A program made the translations under genes and the position numbers. The notes under the pieces are model-generated. The model was not told where the DNA came from and ran no database searches. It was given only the letters and a program-made list of their open reading frames with translations. 64,000 bases of DNA, taken from contig NZ_CP107931.1 of the NCBI RefSeq assembly GCF_036023875.1, positions 3,596,001 through 3,660,000 of the forward strand, written 5' to 3'. This DNA is from Mycobacterium sp. NBC_00419. GTDB taxonomy: Bacteria; Actinomycetota; Actinomycetes; Mycobacteriales; Mycobacteriaceae. Numbering within the stretch: position 1 is the stretch's first letter; every line of letters begins with the position of its first letter. This document shows, piece by piece, positions 54,295 through 63,220 of the stretch.

Positions 54295-54720
54295 ATGCGC
54301 CTACTGATCACCGGAGTCGACGCCGACGGCAAGTCCTGCGTCGTCAGCAACACTGAGGCCGAGATCAACTCCGTCGCCCCGGGCTTCGCGATGGGCATCC
54401 CGTACGCCACCGAGGCCAGTCCGCCGCCACCACGACGGCACGGCCACGCCGACCTCATCGACCAGTTCATCCCGCCCGGCCACGTCCGCTGGATGGTCGT
54501 CGACTACGGCCCGAACTCTCGAACCCCGGTGCACCACACCGACACCCTCGACCTTCAAACCGTCCTCAGCGGAACCATCGACCTCATCCTCGACGACGGC
54601 GTCCACCCCCTCGAAGCGGGCGACATGGTCGTCATGACCGGCACCGATCACGCCTGGAAAGCCGGCCCCGACGGCTGCCGCGTCAACGCCGTCCTCATCG
54701 GCACACCCCCACCCGAGTAA
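54295..54720 (+). CDS. Cupin-domain protein
   Basis: 141 residues with a single cupin barrel. Motif 1 appears as TPVHHTDTLDLQTVLSG (metal-binding His, His and Glu-like positions partly replaced) and motif 2 as LEAGDMVVMTGTDHAW. The role is unknown; such proteins are isomerases, dioxygenases or sensors. It begins at ATG 54295 and sits just downstream of the helicase gene, with base composition back to the genome's high G+C, so it probably belongs to the resident chromosome. Confidence 0.8.
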   Translation: MRLLITGVDADGKSCVVSNTEAEINSVAPGFAMGIPYATEASPPPPRRHGHADLIDQFIPPGHVRWMVVDYGPNSRTPVHHTDTLDLQTVLSGTIDLILDDGVHPLEAGDMVVMTGTDHAWKAGPDGCRVNAVLIGTPPPE

Positions 54721-54792
54721 CTCACTCGAACCGTTCCCGTGCAGCGGATTCAGAATAAGCGCACTATCCGCCCTTAATGTAGGGTCGCCCCC

Positions 54793-55443
54793 ATGGGCGC
54801 AAGCGCCGACAAGAAGCATCACGACTATCCCCGGCCGACCGTCGCCGTGGATACCGCGCTGCTGACCTGGGACCCCGACCGCGGCCTGCTCGTGGTGGAG
54901 ATGGCCCGCCCAGACACGGGAAAGTGGGCGCTGCCCGGCGCCTTCCTGCGCAAGGGCGAGACCCTGGCCCACGCCGTCGAGCGCTGTCTACGCGAAAAGC
55001 TCGGCGTCGAGGGCATCCGGCCCCGCCAGCTCCACGTCTTCGACGACCCGCACCGCGACGGCCGCGACTGGGTGCTCTCCGTCGCCCACCTGGCGGTGGT
55101 ACGCCCCGGCCAACTGCACACCCTCGGCTCCGGCTCGACACAGACCCGCCTCGCCTCGGTGGACCGGCCCGGCGAGCTGGCGTGGGATCACCCGGAGATC
55201 GTCCGGCTGGCCAAGACCGACATCCGGCAACGCTACGACACCGAACCCGACCCCGAGCGGCTGCTCGGCAGCAGGTTCACCATGCGCGAGCTCAAGCAGG
55301 TCCACGAAGCGGTCGCGGGCACCCCGCTGCAGCGCGACAGATTCCGCCGCACGATGGAGCCCCGGCTGACCGGCACCGGGGTGATGGAAGACAACACCGG
55401 CAGCCGAGGCCGCCCCGCCGAGCTGTTCCGCCGCAAACGCTAG
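54793..55443 (+). CDS. NrtR-like regulator (degenerate NUDIX domain plus winged helix)
   Basis: 216 residues. The first 140 form a NUDIX fold, but the NUDIX box GAFLRKGETLAHAVERCLREKLGVE lacks several catalytic acidic residues, so hydrolysis is doubtful. The C-terminal segment FTMRELKQVHEAVAG...GRPAELFRRKR is the winged-helix pattern of NrtR. NrtR proteins sense ADP-ribose and repress NAD-related genes. ATG 54793; the stop overlaps the stop of the convergent DUF385 gene by 3 bp. It could be a plain NUDIX protein, though this is less likely. Confidence 0.75.
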   Translation: MGASADKKHHDYPRPTVAVDTALLTWDPDRGLLVVEMARPDTGKWALPGAFLRKGETLAHAVERCLREKLGVEGIRPRQLHVFDDPHRDGRDWVLSVAHLAVVRPGQLHTLGSGSTQTRLASVDRPGELAWDHPEIVRLAKTDIRQRYDTEPDPERLLGSRFTMRELKQVHEAVAGTPLQRDRFRRTMEPRLTGTGVMEDNTGSRGRPAELFRRKR

Positions 55444-55916
55444 GCAGTGAACCGGATCGCCACCAGCTTGTTGTCCACGACCGCCGCGCGGAACTCGTCC
55501 AACGTCGGCACGCTGGAACCCAGGAACTTCAGCCCCATCATCAGCTCGGCCTTCTTCGGCCCGTACTCGACCGCGCAGCGGTGGAACAGCTCGGCCACCG
55601 TCGCGGGATCCTCGATCAGCTCACCCCGCATCGCGGTCGTCTTGCCGCCGTGGACCACCTGCGCCGGCCCGCCGCCGCGGAAGTTCAGCTTCCACGTCGC
55701 GTTCGCCAACGCGTACAGATCACCGTCGAGCAGGTGTGCGCTCACCGGCACCGCATACTGGCGCCCGGACTTGCGCCCGGCGAACCGCAACACCATGAAC
55801 TGCTTGAGCGCCGCGCCCGCCGGCGTGCCCAACAAGAACTTCAGCAGCGGGTTCATCACCCGCATGATCGCTCCGGGCGGCTCGGAGACATTCACTGCCG
55901 CACTGTGCTCTGCCAT
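55440..55916 (-). CDS. DUF385/F420-dependent nitroreductase-family protein
   Basis: 158 residues of the deazaflavin-dependent Ddn-like family: RFAGRKSGRQYAVPV is the RKSG phosphate-binding loop, followed by the split-barrel strand pattern LYALANATWKLNFRGGG. A second member is at 11787-12239. The ATG at 55916 is used; an in-frame TTG at 55925 is an alternative. Substrate unknown. Confidence 0.85.
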   Translation of the reverse strand: MAEHSAAVNVSEPPGAIMRVMNPLLKFLLGTPAGAALKQFMVLRFAGRKSGRQYAVPVSAHLLDGDLYALANATWKLNFRGGGPAQVVHGGKTTAMRGELIEDPATVAELFHRCAVEYGPKKAELMMGLKFLGSSVPTLDEFRAAVVDNKLVAIRFTA

Positions 55917-55957
55917 GCTTTCCAACGTACGGCGTCCACAGACATGCGGCGAGATCT

Positions 55958-56044
55958 TCAGGAGGGCTGTTGATCGCCGCGAATCACGACCCTGATGTCG
56001 ATCTCGCGCAGGGGCGGCAGGGGCGGCGGGCCCGGCCAGCCCAT
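55958..56044 (-). CDS. Candidate small ORF downstream of the TetR gene
   Basis: A 28-codon frame (MGWPGPPPLPPLREIDIRVV, then a short polar tail ending in QQPS) begins 11 bases after the TetR stop with a weak AGGTTGG upstream. Too short to judge by composition; listed because it lies in an otherwise unassigned 137-bp gap and keeps a plausible start. Confidence 0.25.
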   Translation of the reverse strand: MGWPGPPPLPPLREIDIRVVIRGDQQPS

Positions 56045-56054
56045 GCTGTCCAAC

Positions 56055-57275
56055 CTAACGCCGTCGCGTCGGCCTGCCCAGTAGCGTGATTTCCATCAGC
56101 CGGCGAATCGCCGCGATCGACTCCGTGCCCAGCGCGCCGTCGAAGAGCCGGCCGAAGTCCACCGTCAGCGCGAACGCCGCACACACCGCATACCGCGCCG
56201 AGGCGATCTTCAGCTCCGGACGCACCACCGTCACCAGCCGCGCCCACGACTCCGTCGCCGAATGCTCGACGGTCTCCAGCACCCGCAGATCCGACTCCGG
56301 CACGTTGTGCCGCTCGGTGTAGTAGACGTGGGCCAGCTCCGGCGACTTCACCAGCCGCACCAGGGCGGCGTCGATCAGCCTCATCAGCGCAAGCTCGGGT
56401 TCGTCTGTGCGGGAAAGCACTTCGGCCACACTGCTGGAGTGCTGGTCGACGGCACGCCGATACGCCAGCCCCAGGATGTCGGCCTTGCCTGGAAACGACC
56501 GGTACAGCCCGGACGCCTGAATGCCTACCGCGGATGCGATGTCCTCCATGCTGGTATTGCGATACCCGTGCTCGTAGAACAGCCGAACCGACTCGTGCAG
56601 CACATGCTCGTACATCCCGGCCGAGGCGCCAACCGCCATCGGCATCGTCGGCCGGTCCGAACGGCGCCGCAACGCCGGAAGGTCGGCCGCCAGCACATCG
56701 GCCACCAGCCTCGCCATGCACGACCGAATCTCGTTGACCGCCAGCGGGTTCGCGTGATCGGTGATGCTGCCGATCACGCTGAGCGCCGCCGCCGTCAACG
56801 CCGAGCGCTGCCGGTGACTCAGTTTCGGCCGAAGTTGCCCTAACGGCCGGTCCAGCCGCCGGTTCACCTGCTCGACCTGCTCGACGAGCCGCACCCGATC
56901 GGCTCCCTGCAGGTACCGCGCCTCCCACCGATAGAGCCCGCCCGCCGTCCGGTTGGCGATGGTCGCGTCGACCAGCGCGGTGACCAACGCCTCCAACGTC
57001 AAGGCCGGATCGTCCTCGCCGTCCTCGACGAAGTCCGTCGCGTCGACCAGCGTCTGTCCCAGCTCGAGCACCGCATCGCGGAACAGGTCGTACTTGCTCG
57101 TCGAATGCCGGTACAGCGCAGCCGGGGTGATGCCGACCCGCGAGGCGATGTCCTCCATGCTGACGGCGTGATAGCCGAGCAGCCCGAACGCATCCGCTGA
57201 TGCCCGCGCGATCTGCGCCTTGCGGTCCTTGGGTCTGCGCCGCACCGCCTCGGGCCGTTGCTCGATCCCGGTCAT
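56055..57275 (-). CDS. Tandem-fused TetR-family regulator
   Basis: 406 residues made of two TetR-type regulators in one chain. The first helix-turn-helix lies at about residues 20-66 (MEDIASRVGITPAALYRHSTSK); the second at about 218-266 (MEDIASAVGIQASGLYRSFPGK). Each is followed by a helical ligand domain. The ATG at 57275 overlaps the stop of the upstream MPT64/RsiV-like gene (ATGA). It is the last regulator of the mce run, so it probably controls that operon. Confidence 0.85.
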   Translation of the reverse strand: MTGIEQRPEAVRRRPKDRKAQIARASADAFGLLGYHAVSMEDIASRVGITPAALYRHSTSKYDLFRDAVLELGQTLVDATDFVEDGEDDPALTLEALVTALVDATIANRTAGGLYRWEARYLQGADRVRLVEQVEQVNRRLDRPLGQLRPKLSHRQRSALTAAALSVIGSITDHANPLAVNEIRSCMARLVADVLAADLPALRRRSDRPTMPMAVGASAGMYEHVLHESVRLFYEHGYRNTSMEDIASAVGIQASGLYRSFPGKADILGLAYRRAVDQHSSSVAEVLSRTDEPELALMRLIDAALVRLVKSPELAHVYYTERHNVPESDLRVLETVEHSATESWARLVTVVRPELKIASARYAVCAAFALTVDFGRLFDGALGTESIAAIRRLMEITLLGRPTRRR

Positions 57276-58051
57276 GATCCGCCGTACTGCGGGCGCAGCA
57301 CCGAACTCAGCGCCGCAAGCGGGATGTGCGCCTGCACGGTGCCGCCGTCCATCGACCACTGCATGATCCCCGGCGTGTAGTTGGTGGGGGTGTCGCGGGC
57401 CACCGGGTAGTCGGGCATGTACAGGATCAGCTCGTCGGGGCCCAGCGCCCACGCCTTGTACGCCCCGGAGTACACCTTGTCCGGTCCCCACCGGTCGACG
57501 ACGAACGGATAGGTACCCGGATCATGCTGGGGTGGAGCCTGATTCAGGGCATCCTCGATGAACGGCTGCCCGAGCGAGGCGATCGCCCCCAGCGGCTCGA
57601 CGCCCGGGCGCACCAGATCGGCCAGCGTCAGCCGGGTACCGCGGCCCATGTCGAAGGTGAAGGTGCGGTAGGCGTTGTTGGGCTTGGGTCCGTCGGCGTG
57701 GTAGTCCTCGTGGAACACCACGGTGAGGATGTCGCCGCGGCGCAGGATCTCGAAGTTCTCCTCACCGAAGCTGTCGGCCACCATGTGCACGCCGACGCTG
57801 CGCCAGTTGTTCACCAGCGTGGTCAGGTAGTCGCGCACGGTCGGCCCGGTCACCGGGTTGTCGACGAGCTCGCCGGGCACCGCCACCTTGATGTCGCGCA
57901 CCGCCTTGCGCTCCGAGAGCACCGACGTGTGGCAGTACTGACCGTCCCAGTCGCCGCCGAGCCCGGCGCAGAAGTCCGGCGCCGAGGCGTGGGCCACCGG
58001 CGCGAGTCCCAGTGACAGGGCCGCGACGGCAGTGACGACGGAAGCTCGCAT
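57272..58051 (-). CDS. MPT64/RsiV-like secreted protein (DUF3298 type)
   Basis: 259 residues with a signal peptide (VVTAVAALSLGLAPVAHA). The mature domain begins with a two-cysteine segment (DFCAGLGGDWDGQYC) and has the DUF3298/RsiV-like C-terminal pattern YRTFTFDMGRGTRLTLADLV, with YSGAYKAWALGPDELILY near the end, comparable to MPT64. It follows the Mce-associated protein gene by 5 bp and overlaps the TetR gene by 4 bp. Function unknown; it may bind an envelope ligand. Confidence 0.75.
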   Translation of the reverse strand: MRASVVTAVAALSLGLAPVAHASAPDFCAGLGGDWDGQYCHTSVLSERKAVRDIKVAVPGELVDNPVTGPTVRDYLTTLVNNWRSVGVHMVADSFGEENFEILRRGDILTVVFHEDYHADGPKPNNAYRTFTFDMGRGTRLTLADLVRPGVEPLGAIASLGQPFIEDALNQAPPQHDPGTYPFVVDRWGPDKVYSGAYKAWALGPDELILYMPDYPVARDTPTNYTPGIMQWSMDGGTVQAHIPLAALSSVLRPQYGGS

Positions 58052-58056
58052 CAGCG

Positions 58057-58620
58057 TCAGGGGAGTTCGACTTTGCTTGCCCGCCAACGACCGTCGACGT
58101 ACTCCATGGTCATCTTCACCCGGCTGCGGTCGATCCGCGGATCCGGCGCCGCCGAGTTGGCCACCGTCTGGTCGACGAACATCAGCACCACCACCTTCTC
58201 CGGTGACGCCGACTGCACCGCGGAGTCCACCACGACGCCGTGTGCGGTCGCCTTGTTGTCGACCAGCAGCTGGCGCAGCTGCGCACTGGACCGCGAGTAC
58301 ATGTCCTTGAACTCACCGGTCGCCCCGTCGAGCACGTCGGCGAAGTTCTTGTCGACGTTGGTGGTGTCGATGCTCGTCAGCACCTGCGCGTAGGTCACCG
58401 CCGCCTGCTGGGCGTCATGGCTGGCTTGGGCCACCCGGTGCTGTTGCCACACCTGCCAGCCCAGGAAGCCCGAAAGCCCCAGCAGCGCAACAACCAACGC
58501 CGCCAGCGCACCGCGGAGCAGCCACTTGCGCGGCGTGGGCGCCGCCGCCACCACCTCGGGGATGGCAGTCTCCTCGGCCGGGGACTCGTCGCCTTCGACG
58601 TCGTCAGCCACAGCAGTCAT
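58057..58620 (-). CDS. Mce-associated membrane protein
   Basis: 187 residues: an acidic disordered N-terminus, one membrane helix (about 35-60) and an extracytoplasmic helical/beta domain with QAAVTYAQVLTSIDTTNVDKNFADVLDGATGEFKDMY, the standard Mam protein signature. Such proteins stabilise Mce transporter complexes. ATG 58620 has AAGGAG eight bases upstream. It lies 13 bp downstream of mceF. Confidence 0.88.
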   Translation of the reverse strand: MTAVADDVEGDESPAEETAIPEVVAAAPTPRKWLLRGALAALVVALLGLSGFLGWQVWQQHRVAQASHDAQQAAVTYAQVLTSIDTTNVDKNFADVLDGATGEFKDMYSRSSAQLRQLLVDNKATAHGVVVDSAVQSASPEKVVVLMFVDQTVANSAAPDPRIDRSRVKMTMEYVDGRWRASKVELP

Positions 58621-58633
58621 GAGGGATCTCCTT

Positions 58634-59884
58634 CTAGTTCGGCGGTTCGATCGGCAGCACCGGGCCGCCGTACGGAGTCGGAATGGTGAAGCGGCCCTTC
58701 GGTGTCGGGTCGGTGGTCTGGCCCAGGTCAGCGCCCGGCGCCGGCCCGGCGGTGTCGTCCCCGGCCGGCCGGGGTGCATTCTTGGCCCCGCGGATCAGCA
58801 CCGCCGGGTCGTCGTCGCGGCAGTAGGTGTTCAGCGGCGGCTCGGGATAGTCGGCCGACGACGGCGGGCGTCGCGGCGTGCCGTAGTCGCAGGCGTAGCG
58901 CGGGTAGATGTCGGCGGTGACCCACAGACCGTGGTCGTGCATCGTGGTGCCCAGCGCGTCGAGCACCGACCCGCGGTAGTCGGGGAACAACGCCGTCAGC
59001 GCAGGCACCCGCACGTACAGCAGCTGCGACGCGGTGGCCATGCTCGCCAGCAGCCCGACCATCGTGTCGGAGTTGTCGGCGAGCAGGGCGTCGGTGGCCG
59101 ACAGCGTCGCCGGCGTCTGATCGACAAGGCGGCGGTACCCGTCGAGCATCCGGTTCACCCCGGTGAACGTGCGGCTCAGGTTGCCGGTGGCCACCGCGAT
59201 GCCAGCGTTCTTGTCGGCGGCCGAGCTCAGCACGATCCGGCTGGTCCGCAGCAGGCTGGTGGTCTGCGGCAGCACCGAGTCCAGGGTCGACAGCAGGAAT
59301 GTTCCGCCGTCGATGATATCGGCCAGCTTGCGTGGGCCGTCCTTGCTCATGCTGAGTTCCCGCTTGATCAGCTCGAGCTTGGCCGGATCGACCTGTGCCA
59401 GAACGCCGTCGGAATCGGCCAGCAGCTGCGCCAGGCTCACCGGCACCGAGGTCTTCGACTGCGCGATCACGCTGCCGTCGGCCAGATACGGCCCGGCATC
59501 GGAGGTCGGCACGAATTCGATGTACTGCTCACCGGCGGCCGACAATCCCGACACCCGCACCGGGCTCGATGCCGGGATCCGCACATCCGAACGCACCGTC
59601 GCCACCGCGGCCACCCCGTCGGGTGTCACCGCCAGCGACTGCACCCGACCCACCGCCACACCGCGCAGCGTGACGTCCTGATTGGGCAGCAGCCCGCCGG
59701 ACTCCGGCAGTTCGATGGTGACCCGATAGGCCGAGGAAAACGGCGACACCCGCAGCGCACCGAACATCACATAGGCACTCGACAGCACCAGCGTGAGCGC
59801 CAGCGCGGCTGTCGACAGCCACATCCGGCGCCGGTACCCGAATCGGACCGTCCGCACGAGAACGTCTGCTGCCCAGGTGATCAC
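58634..59884 (-). CDS. mceF: Mce family protein MceF
   Basis: 416 residues: a membrane anchor near residue 20-45, an MCE/MlaD beta-domain (YRVTIELPESGGLLPNQDVTLRGVAVGRVQS) and a long helical region, ending in a Pro/Gly-rich tail. MceF is a lipid-binding subunit of the Mce lipid importer. The GTG start overlaps the mceE stop (GTGA). The subfamily letter follows from position as the last Mce protein before the Mam gene. Confidence 0.85.
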   Translation of the reverse strand: MITWAADVLVRTVRFGYRRRMWLSTAALALTLVLSSAYVMFGALRVSPFSSAYRVTIELPESGGLLPNQDVTLRGVAVGRVQSLAVTPDGVAAVATVRSDVRIPASSPVRVSGLSAAGEQYIEFVPTSDAGPYLADGSVIAQSKTSVPVSLAQLLADSDGVLAQVDPAKLELIKRELSMSKDGPRKLADIIDGGTFLLSTLDSVLPQTTSLLRTSRIVLSSAADKNAGIAVATGNLSRTFTGVNRMLDGYRRLVDQTPATLSATDALLADNSDTMVGLLASMATASQLLYVRVPALTALFPDYRGSVLDALGTTMHDHGLWVTADIYPRYACDYGTPRRPPSSADYPEPPLNTYCRDDDPAVLIRGAKNAPRPAGDDTAGPAPGADLGQTTDPTPKGRFTIPTPYGGPVLPIEPPN

Positions 59885-61062
59885 GGTGGCGGCTCCGTCG
59901 TCGGGGGCGCGACGATCTGTTCCCCGGGTTCGGTCGGGCTGGGCAGTACCGCCACCTGCGGCACGTCGGGGCCCTGCCCGACGACCCGCTGCTGCAGCCG
60001 CCACAGTGTGTACTTGAACGACCCGACGAGTTGTGCCCAGTTGTAGCGCTTCGGCCCGTGCAACCCCTGGTCGCCGCCGAACCCGATGTCCGGGATCGAC
60101 CCCAGCACCAGCCGGTCGATGCTGGCCCGCACCGAAATCGCTTCACTGGCCGTCGATTTGACCAGCGGCGGCATGATCCGGTTCAGCGCGGCCAGGTTGG
60201 CGTCCGGTGCCAGCACGACGTCGTTCCACGCCGACGCGATGGCGTCGGCGTCGCTGATCATGCTGCGGCCACTGGTGTCGGTGCCCGCGATCGACGGGAA
60301 CTTCTCCAGCTGTCGGCTGGTCGCGCCGAGCTGCTCGACGAGGTCGGCCACTGTCGCGGTATTGGCCGCCAGCGTGTCGGCGGCCGGGCCCGCCGCCACC
60401 AGGACGTCGCTGAGCGTCTGGTTCTTCGCGTCGAGTTCCTTGGCCAGCGAGGAGGTTTGGGTCATCGCCTCCGAGATCTCGCCGGAGCGTGCGGTCAGTT
60501 TCGACAGCGTGCGGTTGGTCTTGGCGATCAGGTCGCCGAACGCCTGGCCCTGATCGCCGGTGGCCTTGCCCGCCCCATTGATGAGGTTGGTGAGATTGCG
60601 CACCGCGCCGCCGTTGACCATGATGGCCGCCGAGCTGAGCACCGACTCCACGGTGGCCGCCGCCGTCGTCGAGTCCAGGCCGATGGTGTCGCCGTTCTTC
60701 AGCAACGGTGTCAGCGGGCTGGCGGTGGCCGGTGGCTTGATCGCGACGAACACGTCACCCAGCGGCGTAGCCGAGCGCAGTTCGGCGGTGCTGCCCTGCG
60801 GCAGCCGCACCCCGTCCATGATCCGCAGCGTGGTGACCGCGGTGTAGTTGCGCGCCACCATCGACTCGAGTTCACCGACGTCGGCGCCGGCCAGCTTGAC
60901 CTTGGCCTTGGCGGGCAGGTTCAGCGCATTGGAGAACACCGCGGTGAGCCGGTAGCCGCCGCTGCCGACGGTCGGTGCGGGCAGCGGCAGACTGGACAGC
61001 CCGCTCGACGAGCACCCCGTCACCGTCACCGCGACCAGGAGAACCGCTGCGGCGCGCTTCAT
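59881..61062 (-). CDS. mceE: Mce family lipoprotein MceE (LprK-like)
   Basis: 393 residues with a lipobox VTGC at about residues 14-17, then an MCE domain (YRLTAVFSNALNLPAKAKVKLAGADVGE) and helical stalk. The lipoprotein nature identifies it as the E subunit. The C-terminus is proline-rich. The ATG at 61062 overlaps the mceD stop by 4 bp. It forms the shaft of the importer across the periplasm. Confidence 0.9.
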   Translation of the reverse strand: MKRAAAVLLVAVTVTGCSSSGLSSLPLPAPTVGSGGYRLTAVFSNALNLPAKAKVKLAGADVGELESMVARNYTAVTTLRIMDGVRLPQGSTAELRSATPLGDVFVAIKPPATASPLTPLLKNGDTIGLDSTTAAATVESVLSSAAIMVNGGAVRNLTNLINGAGKATGDQGQAFGDLIAKTNRTLSKLTARSGEISEAMTQTSSLAKELDAKNQTLSDVLVAAGPAADTLAANTATVADLVEQLGATSRQLEKFPSIAGTDTSGRSMISDADAIASAWNDVVLAPDANLAALNRIMPPLVKSTASEAISVRASIDRLVLGSIPDIGFGGDQGLHGPKRYNWAQLVGSFKYTLWRLQQRVVGQGPDVPQVAVLPSPTEPGEQIVAPPTTEPPP

Positions 61063-62177
61063 TTCTGCCCCATCGCTGCCATACCGTCCAGCACGTAGGT
61101 CAGCCCGAAGTCCGGCCCGAAGTCCTGCAGGGTGCCGGTGCTGCAGCCCAGCTGCCGCAGCCCCATCAGATTGCAGACCTCCTTGACGCTCTGGCTGTCG
61201 AACAAGATCCGGTCGGTGAGCACCCGGGCGCGGGCGGCGCCGTTGTTCTGGTCGACGATGTTGTACATGTTGTCCAGGGTCAGCGGCGCAACGTCGATGA
61301 ACTCGGCGAGGTCGCGCTGGCGGTCGACGAGCGTGCCCGCCGAGGTGTGCGCGTTGGTGACGATCGCCTTGATGTGATCGCGGTTCTTCTCCAGGAAGTC
61401 GCCGACCTGCTGCAGCAGGGTGTTCATCTTCTTTCCGGTGGTGCCGCTGCCGAAGTCCTCGTCGTTGACGATCTGGGTGAGTTGACGCACGGTGGCACCG
61501 AAGTCGCGCAGCGTCGCATCGTTGTCGGCCGCGGCCTGCATCAGCGAGCTCAGGTTGCGCACGATGGTGGTCAGCTGGTCACTGGTCTGCGCACCGCCGT
61601 CGGCGCTGAGCCGCAACGCATTCGACAACTGGTCCAGGGCCGTCTTGATCTTCTCGCCGTTGCCGTCGGCGATCGCGGCCCCGGAGTTGAGCACATCGGC
61701 GACCGGGCCGTTGCCGGTGCCGTCGCCCTTCAACGAGCTGGAGATCTTGTCGAGCACGCCGAGCACCCGGGCGAATTCGACCGGCGTCTTGGTGCGAGGT
61801 AGTCCGATGGTGTCGTGGTCGGCCAGCGTCGGGCCGTCGCGATAGGGCGGCGTCAGCTCGATCTGCCGGTCGGTCAGGATCGACGTCGACAGCGTGACGG
61901 CTTGGGCGTCGGCCGGGATCTTCACGTTGCGGTCGACGGTGAACTCGACTTCGACGTAGCCGCTTTTCGGCGTGACGGCGGTGACCTTGCCCACCGGCAT
62001 CCCCAGCACCGCCACCGTGTTATTGACGTACAGCCCTGCCGCGCTGTCGAATTGGGCGGTCACCGTGATGTGGTCGCTGGCCGACCGGAAGAACACCCAC
62101 GCTGCGGTGGCCGCCGAGGCCACCAACACGACGGCCGCGGCCGTGATGGCCACCACCTTCACCCGCGCCCGCCTCAT
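61059..62177 (-). CDS. mceD: Mce family protein MceD
   Basis: 372 residues: an N-terminal anchor helix (about 7-28), an MCE domain starting ITVTAQFDSAAGLYVNNTVAVLGMPVGKVTAV, and a helical region ending in a two-cysteine segment (CNLMGLRQLGC). The ATG at 62177 overlaps the mceC stop (ATGA). It belongs to the Mce lipid-import complex. Confidence 0.88.
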   Translation of the reverse strand: MRRARVKVVAITAAAVVLVASAATAAWVFFRSASDHITVTAQFDSAAGLYVNNTVAVLGMPVGKVTAVTPKSGYVEVEFTVDRNVKIPADAQAVTLSTSILTDRQIELTPPYRDGPTLADHDTIGLPRTKTPVEFARVLGVLDKISSSLKGDGTGNGPVADVLNSGAAIADGNGEKIKTALDQLSNALRLSADGGAQTSDQLTTIVRNLSSLMQAAADNDATLRDFGATVRQLTQIVNDEDFGSGTTGKKMNTLLQQVGDFLEKNRDHIKAIVTNAHTSAGTLVDRQRDLAEFIDVAPLTLDNMYNIVDQNNGAARARVLTDRILFDSQSVKEVCNLMGLRQLGCSTGTLQDFGPDFGLTYVLDGMAAMGQK

Positions 62178-63220
62178 TGGCAGTCCTTGAAGTACTGGAT
62201 CATCCCGAACTGCTTGGCCCGCCCGCTGATCGCGCACATCCAGGAGTCCACGGCCAGGCCGTTGGGCACGTTGAAGTCCATCGCGTTACCGGTGCCGGTG
62301 GCATTGGCGAAGCCGCGCAACGCAACCGGGCCGGACTGCAGGATGCTACGCAGCAGGTCGTCGTGCTGGGCCAGCAAGGTGGTCAGCTCGCTGAGGTTGG
62401 CCACCGTCTGGTCGAAGTCGGCGCGGTTGTCGACCACCGTGGTGCTCATGGTGTTCACCAGGTTGGTCAGCGCGGCCAGCATCGCGTGAAACTGCGCGCT
62501 GCGCGACACGAACTGGCCGATCAGATCCTGGCCCTGGTTGATCATCGCCGCGATGTTGGCGTGTTGGCGCTCCAGCGTGGTGCTCACGAGCTCCGTGCTG
62601 GCGAGCAGCTGGCCGAGCTGGTCGCGGCGGTCGGCGATCACCGTGGACAGGGTGTGGATGTTCTGCATGGCCTGCGGCACCACCGCGGGCAGTCCCTGCA
62701 TCTGCTTGCCGAGAATTCCCAGTGACTGGGCGAACGCGTCGGTGTCGACCTGCTGGTAGGTCGTCGACACGTCGGCCAGTGCGGCCTGCAGGTCGTAGGG
62801 CACCTCGGTGTGCGCGAGATCGAAGGTGTTGTCCGGCAACGTTCCACCGTCTTCGGGCACCAGCGCCAGATAACGCGAACCCAGAATGGTGGCCACCTTG
62901 ATGACCGCCTTCGAGTCGGCGCCGAGCACCACGTCATCGCGGACCTCCAGGCCGGCCTCCACGTGGTCACCGGCCAGCTTCATGCTGGTGACCTTGCCGA
63001 CCTGGATGCCCCCGATCGTGATCGGGTTGCCCGCTTGCAGGGCGGCGGCCTGTAGGAACTTCGCGGTGTAGTGCCGGTGCCCGACGTTGGCCGCATTGGC
63101 CAGCAGCATCGCGCCGACGACCACGCCGACCACAGCCACGGCGATCAGGCCGAGCCACGTCGCGTTGTAGCTTTCTAACCGTCGGCTGCGCAGCCGCGCC
63201 AGCAGCGAGCCCTCAGCCAT
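62174..63220 (-). CDS. mceC: Mce family protein MceC
   Basis: 348 residues: a membrane helix at about 22-44, an MCE domain (HYTAKFLQAAALQAGNPITIGGIQVGKVTS) and a coiled helical region; a C-terminal disulfide pair is likely (WMCAISG...FKDCQ). The ATG at 63220 has AGGA nine bases before it; an upstream ATG at 63229 has no spacing for one. The gene overlaps mceB by 8 bp. Confidence 0.85.
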   Translation of the reverse strand: MAEGSLLARLRSRRLESYNATWLGLIAVAVVGVVVGAMLLANAANVGHRHYTAKFLQAAALQAGNPITIGGIQVGKVTSMKLAGDHVEAGLEVRDDVVLGADSKAVIKVATILGSRYLALVPEDGGTLPDNTFDLAHTEVPYDLQAALADVSTTYQQVDTDAFAQSLGILGKQMQGLPAVVPQAMQNIHTLSTVIADRRDQLGQLLASTELVSTTLERQHANIAAMINQGQDLIGQFVSRSAQFHAMLAALTNLVNTMSTTVVDNRADFDQTVANLSELTTLLAQHDDLLRSILQSGPVALRGFANATGTGNAMDFNVPNGLAVDSWMCAISGRAKQFGMIQYFKDCQ

